Below are positions 22,541 through 34,514 of a stretch of DNA of 64,000 nt, piece by piece. The position numbers and the translations under genes are program-made. Location: assembly GCA_026419785.1 (NCBI GenBank), contig JAODTK010003298.1, positions 1 to 64,000 on the forward strand, given 5' to 3'. The notes below the pieces were generated by a model. The model was given only the letters and a program-made list of their open reading frames with translations. It ran no database searches and had not been told where the DNA came from. Position 1 is the first letter of the stretch. Each line of letters begins with the position of its first letter. The DNA is from Sclerodactyla briareus (taxonomy: Eukaryota; Echinodermata; Holothuroidea; Dendrochirotida; Sclerodactylidae).

Positions 22541-24379
22541 CGGTTTGTTATAGGCCGACACGGACGGCAGGGCTGGACCTGAAGATCGTTTAGTTAGAGC
22601 AGGTTATGGTCAGTAGAGCCGGGGCTCGAGGGCAAGCGATTGCTTAGATCACGTTGACAACGGATCGAAAGGACCAAACCCGCGGGAGGGAGCGAGAGAG
22701 GATCACGGCTCGGAAAACGCAATTGGGGCACAGTTGAGGACTGGACTCGAGGTGGAAACAGAAAGATCGGAGGGTGAGTAGGTGGCTGCCTTGGACAATG
22801 GCTGTAGGAATGCCGGCCCAAGCTGGAAGAACGGACGGTCCGGGCACAGCGCCAGCCGTCGGCCAACGGGGCCGAGCGAGCGAAAACCTGATTGTCTCCG
22901 GATCGCCCCGGGTGGGCATCGCATCCAGGGTATCACGGGTTCCGCGGCTGCGCAGTTCGCCTGGCCTCCCTCCACAGGGGGGGGGGGGGGGCTACAAGGC
23001 CTTGTAACCCACAGCGACCCATGCTGTGAAAAGTCGGACGAGACGGGAGCAGCAGCCGGTCCATACGGTCCGACTATTCGAGCTGGAGCCAACCCACCAG
23101 CTGCGGCACCCGGCTGCCGGCCTCTCCAGTTTTCTCGAGTCTACGATGGACGAACAGCTTTCAGGGCTGACGCCTTCGTAGCATGCAGGATGTTGGAAGC
23201 GGACGTAAGCGCAGGCCCCAGGCGTGTTCCTGGACCAATCGTCTCATCGCGGGGGGAGAGCTTCAGCTGGGACCGACTGCAGGACAGCCTTGGGTAGTTC
23301 CCCACACAGCAGCGCGGTAGCAGCAGCCATCCTACACTCTGGGCTGTCCCAGCTGCCGTTTGCCAGCAGGGGGAGGGGGGAGGAGGGGGAGGGGGGGGGT
23401 TCCTCCTTCCGTTTTCTCAGCTCGCGCCCGCGGTTGCGGACCCTCCGGGTACAGCGACAGCCAGAACAACGGGGGCGCTGACCCGCTTGTTCTCAACGCA
23501 GCTCCTGCTGCGGGGTCCGCCTATGCTGTTCGATGCGGAAGCATTCCGCATGGTAGTGGCTATCGCGGTTGTGCCGGGTTAGAAATCAGGCCGAAGAGCC
23601 CGTTTTGGCGTTCTTGATTCTATGACTGTCAGATGTTGTTTATGGTTCCCGGCGCAGGCTTGGGACGGGCTGATCGCGGGGCGAGCCCTGTCGGCCCGGT
23701 GACCGCGCGCCTGGACGCGCCCTCTGGAGGTGAACGGTGCCACGCGAGCGGGTTGTCGGCTGCCCTCGTGGGTCTCGGCGCAGCGGGTGTTCTGGCGAGG
23801 TCGTCCAGAGAGGTGAACTCGGCAGTGATCTCAGGTAGAGCACCGCGGAGAGGTTATGGTTTCTAACGACTGATGGTGAGTAGTCCACCAGACCTCCAAC
23901 CACGCGAAGGACCCTCCAACGCGCAAAAGCGGCGCGCAGCAGCCGGGACCTAGAGATGCCCACTGAACCAGCAGTTACCTGCAGTGGGGCGACTGACGCA
24001 TTCCCGGTGGCATGGGTTGGTGGGGTACGAGACCTCCGGGTCATGTTCCCACTTCCTAATGAGAGAGTCGACCATCGAGCCACTGCCTCAGACCACCGAG
24101 AGCCGCTCGTTAAGGCTAACCTGCCGGGGCCGAGAGTCAGGGCCCTAAGCGCTCTTAAACCTTTGGCACCTGGCGGTTGGCAGGAGCGGTTTTGGGGGCG
24201 TTCTTGGAGAGGATTTAGGCTTTTGGCCCTGCCGCGAAGGGGGGGGGGGGGGGGGCGGCGTCCACCGTTTGGGCTGGTGGCGGGGGACTGTGGTCCAACG
24301 AGGAAAAACACTTTCCTCCATGACGGCTAGCACGGCCTCCAGGGCTCCACCGCCCCCCCGGTTGCCGCGGGCCTGATGG

Positions 24380-25720
24380 CTTGTGACTCCGGGCTTCGCG
24401 GCTCCGGGAATGTGGCTCCCGAGAGGCCAGCATTGGTGCGCGGTTTCCGGGCTACATGGCTCCGGTTTTGTGGCCCCGGGTTTCATGGCTCAGGCTTGTG
24501 GCTCCGCGGCTCTGGAAAAATCCGGCGGTGGAATCAGGGGTACCGGGAATCCTATTTTGTGGCCCGCGACTCCAGGCTTTGTGCCCCCCAGCGGACTTCG
24601 TGGTTACGCGCTCCGGGCTTCTGCATACGGGCTTCGTGGATTCCGGGCTCAGGGCTTTATGACTCGGCTCAACAGCCTCCGGGCTCCGTTGGGCTCGGGC
24701 TCTTTATGACTCCGGGCCTTGCAGCTCCCGCGGATCAGGCCTCCGCTGCTTCGCGCCTCCGGACTTGTCGTTCGGCTATGGGGATCAGGTGACCGCGTTG
24801 CTGCGGAGGAAGCATTCGGTCTCCGCGGCCTCCAGCCGCAGCCGGTTCCGGCCTTATGCGGTTTCTGGCTCGGGGACCTTGTGGCAAGGATTCTGTGGCC
24901 TTATTGTGCCGCAGCTGCGGGACCCGCAGCTACAGCCTCGGACCTTTGTCGCCCCGGGCTATGTCGGCTGGCATCAGGTGCCGCAGCCGGGCTCCGCAGA
25001 TTAGGCTCCACGCTGTCGGCATCCGCGGTTTGGGCCTCAGGACCTTCGGGCCCAGGCTATGTTGTATAAGGTGCCGCAGCTGCGGGCCTACCGGGCTCCG
25101 CGGCCCCGCGGTCTAACCTCCGTGGCTCCGCGTTCGGGGGGGGGGGGCCCTCCGCCTTTCATGGTTACGCGGTTCCGGCCTCCGCATTACGCGGTCCCGG
25201 ATCAGAGTTCCAGTTCCCGCGGTTCCGGCCTCCGCCTTCCGGTTTTCCGCGGCTGCGGCCTTTGCGGTTCCGCCGGCTCAGGCCTACGCGGTTCGCCTTT
25301 CTGGTTCCCACGGTTTCCAGCCTCGCATTCCGGTTTTTCGCGGCCCCGGCCTCGCGGTTCCGCGGCCTCTGCGGTTCCGCGGCTCCGAATCTGCGGTTCC
25401 GCGGATCCGGCCTCTGCGGCTTACGCGGTTCCGGCTCGCATTCCCGTTTTCCGCGGCCCCAGCCTTTGCGGTTCCGCGGCTCCGGCATATGCGGGTTCCG
25501 GCGGCTCCGGTCTCTGCGGTTTCGCGGCTCCGGCTCTGTGTCCGGCCTCCGCCTTTCCAGTTCCCCGAGGCCCGGCCTCCACCTTTTTTCCCGGCCCGCG
25601 GGTTCGGCCTCCGTCTTTTAGGTTCCCGCGGGTTTGGCTCCGAGCGGCCCCGGCATCTGCGCTTCGACTACGCGGTTCCGGCCTCCGCGCTCCGCCCTAA
25701 TGGTCCGCGGATCGCATCTC
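24380..25720. repeat. Second GC-rich degenerate array
   Basis: Short units built on GGCTCCGGGCTT or GCGGTTCCGCGGCTCCGGCC recur with periods near 15-24 bases. The left part uses TGTGGCTCCG and CATGGCTCCGG; the right part uses GCGGTTCCGCGG. Open frames in several frames are a composition effect. Confidence 0.7.
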
Positions 25721-26004
25721 GGCACGGTGACCCAAGTACAGGACAGGAGCGCATCTCCGTCGTAGATGCTCTCACTGTTCTTTTCCGCGCCCGATATCGG
25801 ACCCCCCAGCTGACTCTGGGGCAGTCCACCCCACCACCGGGTTTCTTGGTCGGGGCTGCCCAGCATGTCACGACCCTTCCATTACGGTCGGCCACCTCAG
25901 ACAACCAGCTGATGGCACTCACCGCCTCCGGGTTACCTGCTGCTAATCTGGTGCATGTCCATTGGGGTACGTTGATAAAGGAGAAGATCACCAAAAACAG
26001 AAAA

Positions 26005-26252
26005 GGTTGGGAATCTGTGAAATTATGAATACTTACCCCACATGGGACGTTCCCGCCCTTCCTTCCCCGCTTCCGGGCTATCACTGCGTCACCTTCGAGG
26101 CTCGGAAGCCCTCTCCGGTTGACGCCTAGCCAGAAAAAGTGAGGGCGATGGGTGGAACCAACCATTTGTGTAATTGCCAGAAGTCGACTGGCAAGGGGGT
26201 GGGTGCAGAGTCATGTGGGGTAAGTATTCATTAAATTCACAGCTCCCAAACC
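26005..26252. repeat. Hairpin at right end of the GC-rich element
   Basis: The segment 26,005-26,045 (GGAATCTGTGAAATTATGAA and TACTTACCCCACATGG) is the reverse complement, with few changes, of 26,206-26,252 (CATGTGGGGTAAGTATTCAT and TAAATTCACAGCTCCCAAAC). About 160 bases lie between the arms. The minus-strand reading of one arm and the plus reading of the other contain GTAAGTATTC, a strong match to the U1 splice-donor consensus. Confidence 0.75.
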
Positions 26253-26819
26253 TGTGGGTTTGGTGATTGCAACACAACCGCTAAATCAAATTGCTCTTGA
26301 GAGAGAAAATAAGTAGGTTGCAGAACTTATTGTGTCGTTGTTACTATTATTTGAGCATGTCCTGATTTTACGCCAGAGCGCTGTCATTAAATATATGTGT
26401 GTTGTAAAATAATGAGCGACATGCCGTAATGCCACGTTTCTGGCGGTGATATTCTTCATTCACATGTAACTACACTTACGAACCCGAAATCGTTAACTCT
26501 CCTGAAGAACCACTAAAGGCTAGGGATTTTCACCTAGGCTTGGCACACTCTAGAGGATTACTCTGTTTCATAGCGATGATTTTTTTCAGGTGAAAAAGAT
26601 CACTGATTGTGTCATCACCTGTTGCGTTAGTCCATGGCACAGGGTCCTTTATTGACCCAATTCCATGTTTGAGTTATTCTGGAAACGGCATATGTAGAGG
26701 TTGACACTGTCTTGCGATCCTCAGCCTGGGTAACTGTCAGTACTGTACTGCCTATTCTCAGGAGTAGCAACCTGGAGTACAAGGCTTTCACAGAAGTTTT
26801 GTTACAAAGAAAACTGTGG

Positions 26820-27565
26820 CTTTGATACAATATAGGTTATTATAAATGGGGAATGTATGGTGTATGTATAGGTTAAAACCATATTCGATACCAATGTTCA
26901 TATGTGGCGTTATTGGCCTTCAGGGTTCAGTCCATTTTGTAGATAAATTAGGAAGAAAGTCACTGATGTGACATATTGCATGAAATCACCGTTGAACAAC
27001 ACAGTTAAGTAAAATTATCTATTCCATTGTTTCATTGTGACTGAATAACGTAACATTCAACAGAAGTATTGTCTTTCCAATGTGACCTAAACGTAACCAT
27101 AAAACCTACAAACCCAACTACAGCAATCCACTCTATGAAAATCAGTATTCTCTAAGTACAGGTTTCCAAGCTTCACCTGGAAAAATTCATGAACTTGAGT
27201 GACACAAAGAAGACATGGGAATGGACTGGCTAAGGGTGCCTTTTCAGAGCGGGTCGGAATCGAAATAAGTGAAACGTTTCCATCCTGGAATTCAGAAATT
27301 TCTCCTGGGGAAATAATGGAAATATCATGAAATTGTATTTGTCTTGGAATGCTGGGAGCCCCAAAGTAGACACTATTCATTATGAATGATGGGATGCTTT
27401 CCAAATCTCGGTGCAAATTAACACAGCACAAACTTCAAAGGCGCTATTAATAAACCATAACAGAGGGTGAGCATGAGTTTGGATGGTACATTTAGTGGTT
27501 TTTCCAGCTATGGAATAGGCAATCTTTAAAATTTCATCCTAACGTGTCTTTGAAGGTGTGTAAAT
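26820..27565 (+). repeat. Dispersed repeat family A, copy 2
   Basis: It shares with the 9.4 kb copy the order: ATGTTCATATGTGGCGTTAT plus GGCCTTCA, CATTTTGTAGA.AAATTAGG, ATTCCATTGTTTCATT, GAATAACGTAACATTCA, CTACAAACCCAACTACAGC, ATGGGATGCTTTCCAAATCT and TTTTTCCAGCTAT. It is clearly diverged from copy 1. Confidence 0.6.
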
Positions 27566-29050
27566 TTAGCAATAGAGAAATGCATGGTGCTCAATGCTTT
27601 AACCCCAAACGTCCCAATTGTTGCATCCTAAAATTAATTCAATTCATCAAGCTGTAGTCTTTCAAACGGATGAGAGACAATATTGCATGGGGCTTTATCT
27701 TTAAGGTAGATAGTGCATTTCTTTTTTATAAATTTTATAGATCAGTATATATGTATTACTGCTGGTTCATATAAATATATTTTTTGGTGTTGGGGACCAA
27801 CGACATTTTTCTGCTTGATAGTTTGATGTGGAAAATTATAGAATATTCACTGGGGTTTGTGTTTTATTTTATAAGGGATTTAGCAGCACGAGAGTGGATC
27901 ACAAAATGAAGGAGTGCGCATGGTAAATTAAGTTCCATTCAGCCTTTATTAAAGGTTCTCCTTCTAGTAGCACGAGGTATCCTACTGTATTAATCTATTT
28001 TATCGACTGGTATAAAAACTAACAATTGACAAAAGGATTGTGCAAAGAGAGTATTGGGTCAAAAGTCGTAATTTCGTGTGGTGGCACGATCCCTGTGGCG
28101 AAACAGAACATTTGTACAGCTGGCCAGCTTTTTTCAAAATTTAGCGGATGATCACCATTCCCTCCAGGAATAGAAATAGTTGAGTGCTGTATCTTGTAGA
28201 TTGCGGTATTATTGAATTGATTAGCTTTCAATTTCAATGATGCTTATTTCCTTGAATATTTTAAATGGCTGAATGGAACTTAAACTAGAGCACATGGTGC
28301 AGTAGCTCAAAGCCAAGGAGTGTTGGCTGTATATACAACTCATATCTAGGAAACACCATATGAGTGTAGCCATTGGCACTCAAGTGATACTGAGCAATTC
28401 CATGATCACCAGTATGAACCAAGCGTCCAGAATTCCCCGAGAAGCCATAACTGACCCCTAGGTGACCCTGCCCGGACACGCGCTACAAACAACCATACAT
28501 TTATAGTTAGTTAGTTTTTTCAGTCTGCACTACTTATAAATCAATAAAAGTGTGTAGGAATAATAATCAGTCATGCAGTTCAAAATATCCTCATGGTAGC
28601 CTTGGTTTATTTATGAAATTGTTGGACTTGTAATTGTCCATTTAACAAAGCATTTTGCAATCTCTTGAAAAACGCCCCTCTGTGGCCCCTGTATGATATT
28701 CACATCACAGTTTACAAATTTATTCTTTCCGGTGAAGAAATATGGTACATGCTATTCACCCCTGAAATAATTATTTCAGCCATCGTGCCCCTCCCAGCAA
28801 TCGAGTATTGAGGATCTAACGGAGCTGACTGCTATTTTATTTCATAATACGCTCGGTATTATGAGATCCTGTTTGCGCACACGCAGTCAGTACGTACCTC
28901 TGAGACTCAAGGGGTCTGCTTTACAGAGTAATGACATGATAGCCATATAGGTTCTAAAGTTCCCTTTGAGGGCGTAGTATATTTAGTTTGGGACTTCTGA
29001 GGACCTGGGGGGGTAAGTTATGCAGAAATAAGATTGATATTATGTTGACA
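27566..29050. other. Mostly unique AT-rich sequence; weak minus-strand exon candidate
   Basis: On the minus strand, 28,490 to about 28,285 gives SGQGHLGVSYGFSGNSGRL, VHTGDHGIAQYHLSANGYTH and MVFP after a possible acceptor TGTTTGTAG. The amino-acid run looks coding, but the adjoining TGACCCCTAGGTGACC is close to the dispersed GACCCCTAGATGACC repeat of this region. It could therefore be repeat sequence. No family is recognised. Confidence 0.25.
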
Positions 29051-29059
29051 AGTTGACAC

Positions 29060-29510
29060 ATATTGATCTAGTGGCCATCTAAGACTTCGACGAAGTGTTC
29101 ATAGTCGTCCAATCCACTATCTGTAAAATACGAAGCATTTTTGCCATGTTCGCATTTGCTATCTAAAAATCATTCATGGCCCCTAACCTAAAGTCTATGA
29201 CATCCCCATAGTAAATGATGACACTGACCAAGTATAATATTAATCAACTTGATCTGTAGATTTTTTCAGATTCCGCGTTCTACCACAATAGTCATTTATG
29301 TATTATAAAATGACCTTACATCTCAAACACCCTGTAGGTACCACTAGTACATGAATTTAACACTGAACCACTTATAATAATCCAACCTAATATGTAGAAG
29401 CATTTTCAGTTTTCCACTTAATGGCCATTTTGCTTCTTCCAGCATTGTAAATGGCCCATAAGGTCAATAAAGATTGTCCAAGTTGGTCAACATTAGTCAG
29501 TAGCCAAACA
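29060..29510. repeat. Degenerate member of the GATGACC repeat family
   Basis: It holds worn versions of the words seen in the 30.75-32.9 kb array (CTTACATCTCAAACACCCTG, TAGGTACCACTAG and AAGCATTTTCAG) and ends with a GAATAGATAGACA tail. No coding potential. Confidence 0.5.
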
Positions 29511-29689
29511 TGAAGACAGACGACGAATAGATAGACATGTTCTGATTGCTGATCGTCTAGGCTTCGAAAGCCCTTCAGTTGGTGGCCTCGCGGCTCATGG
29601 TCCTCACAAGAAGAAGCTCATAATTGAGGTTGCCGTTGAGGCCCTGGATTGAGTGTAACCAATTGCCAGGTTCTGTCTTTGTTTGTTAT

Positions 29690-29830
29690 TCATTCCCCTC
29701 TTTATTCCATTTCCATGATCGAAGGACTTCTGGCCGTATTGATTGTGGATGAGCACCTGCAAAGACCAACCTTTTCTCAACTAGTGAATTGAGCAAGATT
29801 TAACCAGATCTAAACTTTTTCTTCTGTTTT
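29690..29830 (+). repeat. Short dispersed repeat family B, copy 1
   Basis: CTGGCCGTATTGATTGTGGA followed by TGAGCACC matches, in reverse complement, the segment near 47,717-47,745. Flanking words CTCAACTAGTG and the preceding GAAGGACTT also correspond. It may be a SINE or a fragment of a longer element; no RNA polymerase III boxes were confirmed. Confidence 0.4.
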
Positions 29831-30749
29831 AACGATCCCTCCGAGAGGACATTCAGCCAATAAAGAGTCCGCCACTGTTCTCGAACCTGATGGAGGGCAG
29901 ATAGGTTCATTTTGACTTCTCTCCACTGACCGAGTAACCCCCCAAAAGACACCTGTATCACAGCAGAGCCATGAAGTGAAGACCAAGTACAAAGCCCACC
30001 CCACGAGGAAAAATGTGGGTTCACAAACCACTAGTCTTGCCTTTTTTTTTTTTTTTTGCGATCAGTGTTTCAACTAACCTTATCTGAAAGGTCAATATAT
30101 AGGTAGATAGATATAGTTCGCCAGCCTTGAGTGCATGCGCTACCTATGGATAATTGACACTAATCTGTGACCAATTTCATATTCATTAGAATTGACCATG
30201 TCTATCAAAGTAGGAACCATGATTTGTAGACATGTGACTGAAATTGCCCAACATATGCAAATTGGACCCATACTTTACGTCCATTGACCCATTCTCCAAT
30301 TTTGAATATCTCCGGACTGCATTCAATACGTTTCCATTAGAATCTAACCAAAACTGGCAAAATGCATGAGTTACGCAAATAATAGACATATCAAATAGAC
30401 CCCAGTAACTCAAATCTATGTTCAACTTTTGAGAGAATCAGATAGACCATACCCTTAGCAGTAGTTAAATTCAATGAAAGTCTCTGAACAAGAGTGCCAA
30501 TGGCACGGAGCTCACCTGCCCAATATAGAAGTACTGATAGCATGCTATACAAGTAATTGTGTGTTTTTGATTGGTAATTCCAATGTGCATCAGAATGTTG
30601 TGGTATTGACAGGTCATATTCTCTGGAATCATAAAGTTGAAAAAATCCTAATAGACTGCTTCCTCCGTCCACACCTTGTTATATGTAGTAAGGAAGAAAA
30701 AAGTGTCTAGCAAAACCTGGTGAATAATGGACGGAATCCATGCAAAAGA

Positions 30750-32915
30750 AGGCTCTTTGGTCCAAATGACCGCTAGATGACCTGTGACTCAATTCCTAAA
30801 CACCCCTTATGAACCATTGGTCACGGATAATACTGACAGTTTCATGAACATCCGATTTGAACTGTAGGAGGAGAAGCATTTGCAGTTTTTCGCAAAAATG
30901 GCCGTGAAATGAACCTAGAATGATCTGTGACTTCAAATTCTTGAACAACCTGTATGTACAATTGGTCAATGATAATAATGACCAACTATCGTGATCATCC
31001 AATTCAATCTGTGGGAAGAGAAGCCGGTTTGATTTTGAACCCCAAAACTGACCCTTTCTGGCCAAAATGACCACTAGATGACCTTGACCTCAGCTTCCTG
31101 AACACCCCGTAGGATTCACGGTCAATGATAATAATGACCAACTATCGTGATCATCCAATTCAATCTGTCCGCGAAAGAAGCCGTTTTGACTGTTTGACCC
31201 CAAAATGACCTCTTCGCCAAAATTACCCCTAGATGACCTTTGACCTCAGCTTCCTGAATACCCTGTATGTACCATTGGTCAATGATAATAATGACCAACT
31301 ATCGTGATCATTCAATTCAATAGATGTGTGGACAGGACAGATCAGATAGATAGATACACAGATAGCCAAACACGATCGCAATAGCTCAACACCCAGACAC
31401 AAGCAATGTAGCTGGTAGCTGGTGAGCTAACCAGAAAGCCGAAGGCTTAGTGATTTCTTGTGATGTGGGAAGAGCTAATTGTTACAAAGATTCAGTGCCC
31501 TTTTGTACTACTATCACAGATTAATCAGTATTCAACTTTAGCCTATTAAAGCACTGCTATCCACAAGCTGACAATTCTTACATACGCAAGAGGGGGACTT
31601 CAGTGGTATTGTGGAAGGATTATTTTTTACACAAAATGCTATTTACGGAGCTCAATGATTATACTGACCAACTCCAATGATCGCCTATCTTTCCCAAAGC
31701 AGAAGAAGCCGCTTGACGGTCTCTGAACAAAGTGGCCAAAATGACCCTAGATGACCTTGGACCTCAGACTCAAAATGTTATACTGTTTCAATGATTACAC
31801 TGACCATTATGATCATCCAATATATTCGTAGGAAAGAGAGCAGCTTTGACCATTTGAACAAAATGGCGAAAATGACCCCTAGATGACCTTTGACCTCAAA
31901 ATTCCTGGACACCCCACAGTAACACTAGTTAATGATTATTACGACAACTTCTTGGTAGTCTGATCTGTCCCATAGGGAAGAAGCCGCTTGACCATTTGAA
32001 ACCAAATGGCAAAATGACACCTAGATGACTTGACCTCAAATTCCGAACACCACATAAGTACCACTGGTCAATGATCAGACTGACCAGTCCCATAGGAGAA
32101 GAGCCACTGACGTTTGAACCAAAAGGCCAAAAATTGACCCCTAGATGACCTTTGGACCTCAATTTCATGAACACCCTGTATGAACATTCGGACAATGATT
32201 AATATGACCAACTACCATAGTCATTCAATTCAATCTCTGGGAGGAGAAGCGTTTATTTGTTTGACCCAAAAAATTAGCTTCCTGGTCAAAATGACCCTAG
32301 ATGACCTTTGACCTCAAATTTCTGAACACTCGTATGTATTTTAGTCACCGATAATACTGAAATGAGTTTCATAAGCATCCGATTGAATATCGGAGAAGAA
32401 GCCGCTTGACCGTTTGAACAAAATGACCAAAATGACGCCAGATTGACCTTGATCCAAATTCCGAACCACCCCGTATGTACCATTGGTCAATGATTGATAC
32501 TGACCAACTATTACGATCATCCAATTCAATCTGTGGAGAAGAAGCTTGTGTTGTTTTACCACAAAAAAGCACCTTTTCGCCAAAATGACCCTAGATGACC
32601 CTTGAACTCAATTCCTGAAAACCCCGTATGAAGCATGGTCACGAGAATATGACCAAGTTTCATGAAAATCCGATTTGAACGGTAGGGGAAGAAGTATTTC
32701 GCCAGTTTTTTTGTCGCAAATGACCGAATTGACCCCTAGATGAGTTTGACCCGACCTTCCCCTGAAGCCAGGATGCTTCTCCTAGTGTCATTGTGACCAA
32801 GTTCATCATGATCCCAAATACATTTGTATTGGAGGAAGTAGCAATTGAATTCATTGTTGATAGAAGGTGATGATGAGATAGATAGATAGAGAGACTAGAT
32901 AGATAGATAGATGAC
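30750..32915. repeat. Tandem family, unit about 150 bp, about 13 copies
   Basis: Each unit carries ATGACCCCTAGATGACCTTT, GACCTCAAATTCCTGAACAC, CCCGTATGTACCATTGGTCA plus ATGATAATACTGACC, ATCATCCAATTCAATCTGTG and GAGAAGAAGCCG. Spacing between the ATTGGTCAATGAT words is about 140-160 bases. Two places (31,320-31,400 and 32,875-32,950) end in GATAGATAGATAGA followed by ATCGCAATAGCTCA-like or CAATGCTGGGGTGAGCTAA sequence, which look like element tails. Confidence 0.85.
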
Positions 32916-32949
32916 ATCGGATCACAATAGATACCCAGCAATGCTGGGG

Positions 32950-34510
32950 TGAGCTAAAAACTGCAATTTTGCAGATATTATGCAAATCAGATGCACTGAA
33001 TAAATTCAGTGACCTCAATCTGGTTGAAAATTTTCAGGTATAAAAAGTAAAACTAGTACCCACCCATGGTTTCTGAAAATTACAACAACTTAAAATTTCA
33101 CATGAATTATTGCATCCCTCCAGAATCTGGTTAAGTGTTCTGGAGGGTCTGCCCTACCCACCAAGTCCCAAGTCCAACAAAAAATTTTTCAAGAAAACAA
33201 AATTTGCATGAATTATGAAAAACCAGATGCATTGCATGGCAGCTGGTGACCCCAAATATTTGTGAAAAGAAAGAAATTAGGACATGTGAAGGTTAGAAAA
33301 ATCTACCAAGTTTCAGAGAATTGTTAAACGTCCTGAGAAATTCTGCAAATAGATGACTTCAATACTAGCGAGGTTCATGCTGTGGAAATCTTATCAGTTC
33401 TTCATCCACTTCATTATCCTGTAACTCGGCCAAACCAAATAATCATAGCACCTACGGTTCAGTCGTAATCTTGCTAACGAAACTAAACAATAAATTAAAT
33501 AGGGTGGTAAATTACTTCAATTAGTGACTTTCGTGCCCCAAATCTAATTAGATATGTTCACATCAAACACATTATACTATTAAAAAAATGTCACCAAAAT
33601 CGGTATCACTGTTTCTCAAGAATTCCTGTAATGAGTGAAAATGTGACCACACACCAAACTGATTGCTAAGACCCTTCCAAACTTTTCCAAGTAAAGACAA
33701 AAAGAGTTCAGAAAAAGTAGTTCAAGTGATGAAATATGTATAATTCCATGTAAAATCAGTATTAACATATATACAATTATTTGAAGACGGTGGAAAATTG
33801 CGCCTCTGATCCTCACTAAATGACTAGAGATCACAGTCACTACATGCGGAGGCCATTCCAAAGGAGCATGTCATAACCTACCTTCTGTGATCTCCACTTT
33901 GGAAATTAGTAAGAGCATATGCGAAAAAGGTTGGTCCAACAGGCAGAGCCATCAGGCCAGATAAAAAAAACGGTAGATTTGTATCATTGCCTCAAGTCAA
34001 AGCTTTGGAGATTACAATTTCTAAGAGAGTGGTTGGATTAGAGTGCCCCTCCTATTGTGAACATTCTAGAAATTGTGGTGGCCACCTACTAAATAATTGA
34101 CTCATTCTGTTGACAGGAAAGGAGGAATGATATTGGTTCCACAGACAATCCACCTGCAATCTTAGAAATGGACACAAATTTATGATCAACATCAGGCGAG
34201 ATTAATTAATGTTCAGTAAATCATTCCAAAATAGTTATGTCTTCACAAGATGTCTTCACTGGATGAATGATGAAGAATGGTTAGGAGTGAGGGAAGCACA
34301 GGAAGGGTGGCTCTGGTAGTAGTTAAACAGCAACCCATATCATATGACAAATATTACAAGTTACAATAATCATCATGTACAAAGAACAATTAACTTCAGA
34401 AAGTTTGCCGATCACAGGCTATCCGCTTTGAGAAAATACCCTCCAGTGGATCATAGGCCCTCAATAAAAACACTTTTTGGGATTTAACATCAAAGCTTCC
34501 ATTTCAATAT
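32950..34510. other. No gene seen
   Basis: AT-rich sequence, partly similar in style to the preceding repeat tails (CCAAGTTTCAGAGAATTG). Short open frames only. Confidence 0.4.
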
Positions 34511-34514
34511 TCAC

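Larger units (their letters stand above)
19873..26252. mobile_element. GC-rich element bounded by long inverted repeats
   Basis: The left end (about 19,873-19,990) and the reverse complement of the right end (about 26,100-26,250) share, in order, AATCT, ACTTACCCCACA, CACCC, CTTCTGGCA, TTAC.ACAAATG, GGTTGG, CACCCATCGC and TTTTGCCAG-like words, over more than 100 bases with gaps. The interior is strongly GC-rich while both flanks are AT-rich. It holds two minisatellite-like arrays and G-runs but no protein domain I recognise. Inverted ends with an extra inverted copy beside one end recall the layout of DIRS-order elements, and a large foldback element or MITE would look similar. The class is therefore open; the element looks old. 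Confidence 0.55.

Noticed and set aside
25059-26165. Open frames of 160-210 codons on both strands at the right of the GC-rich element
   Set aside because: Same composition effect; no domain, and the frames run into the terminal repeat.
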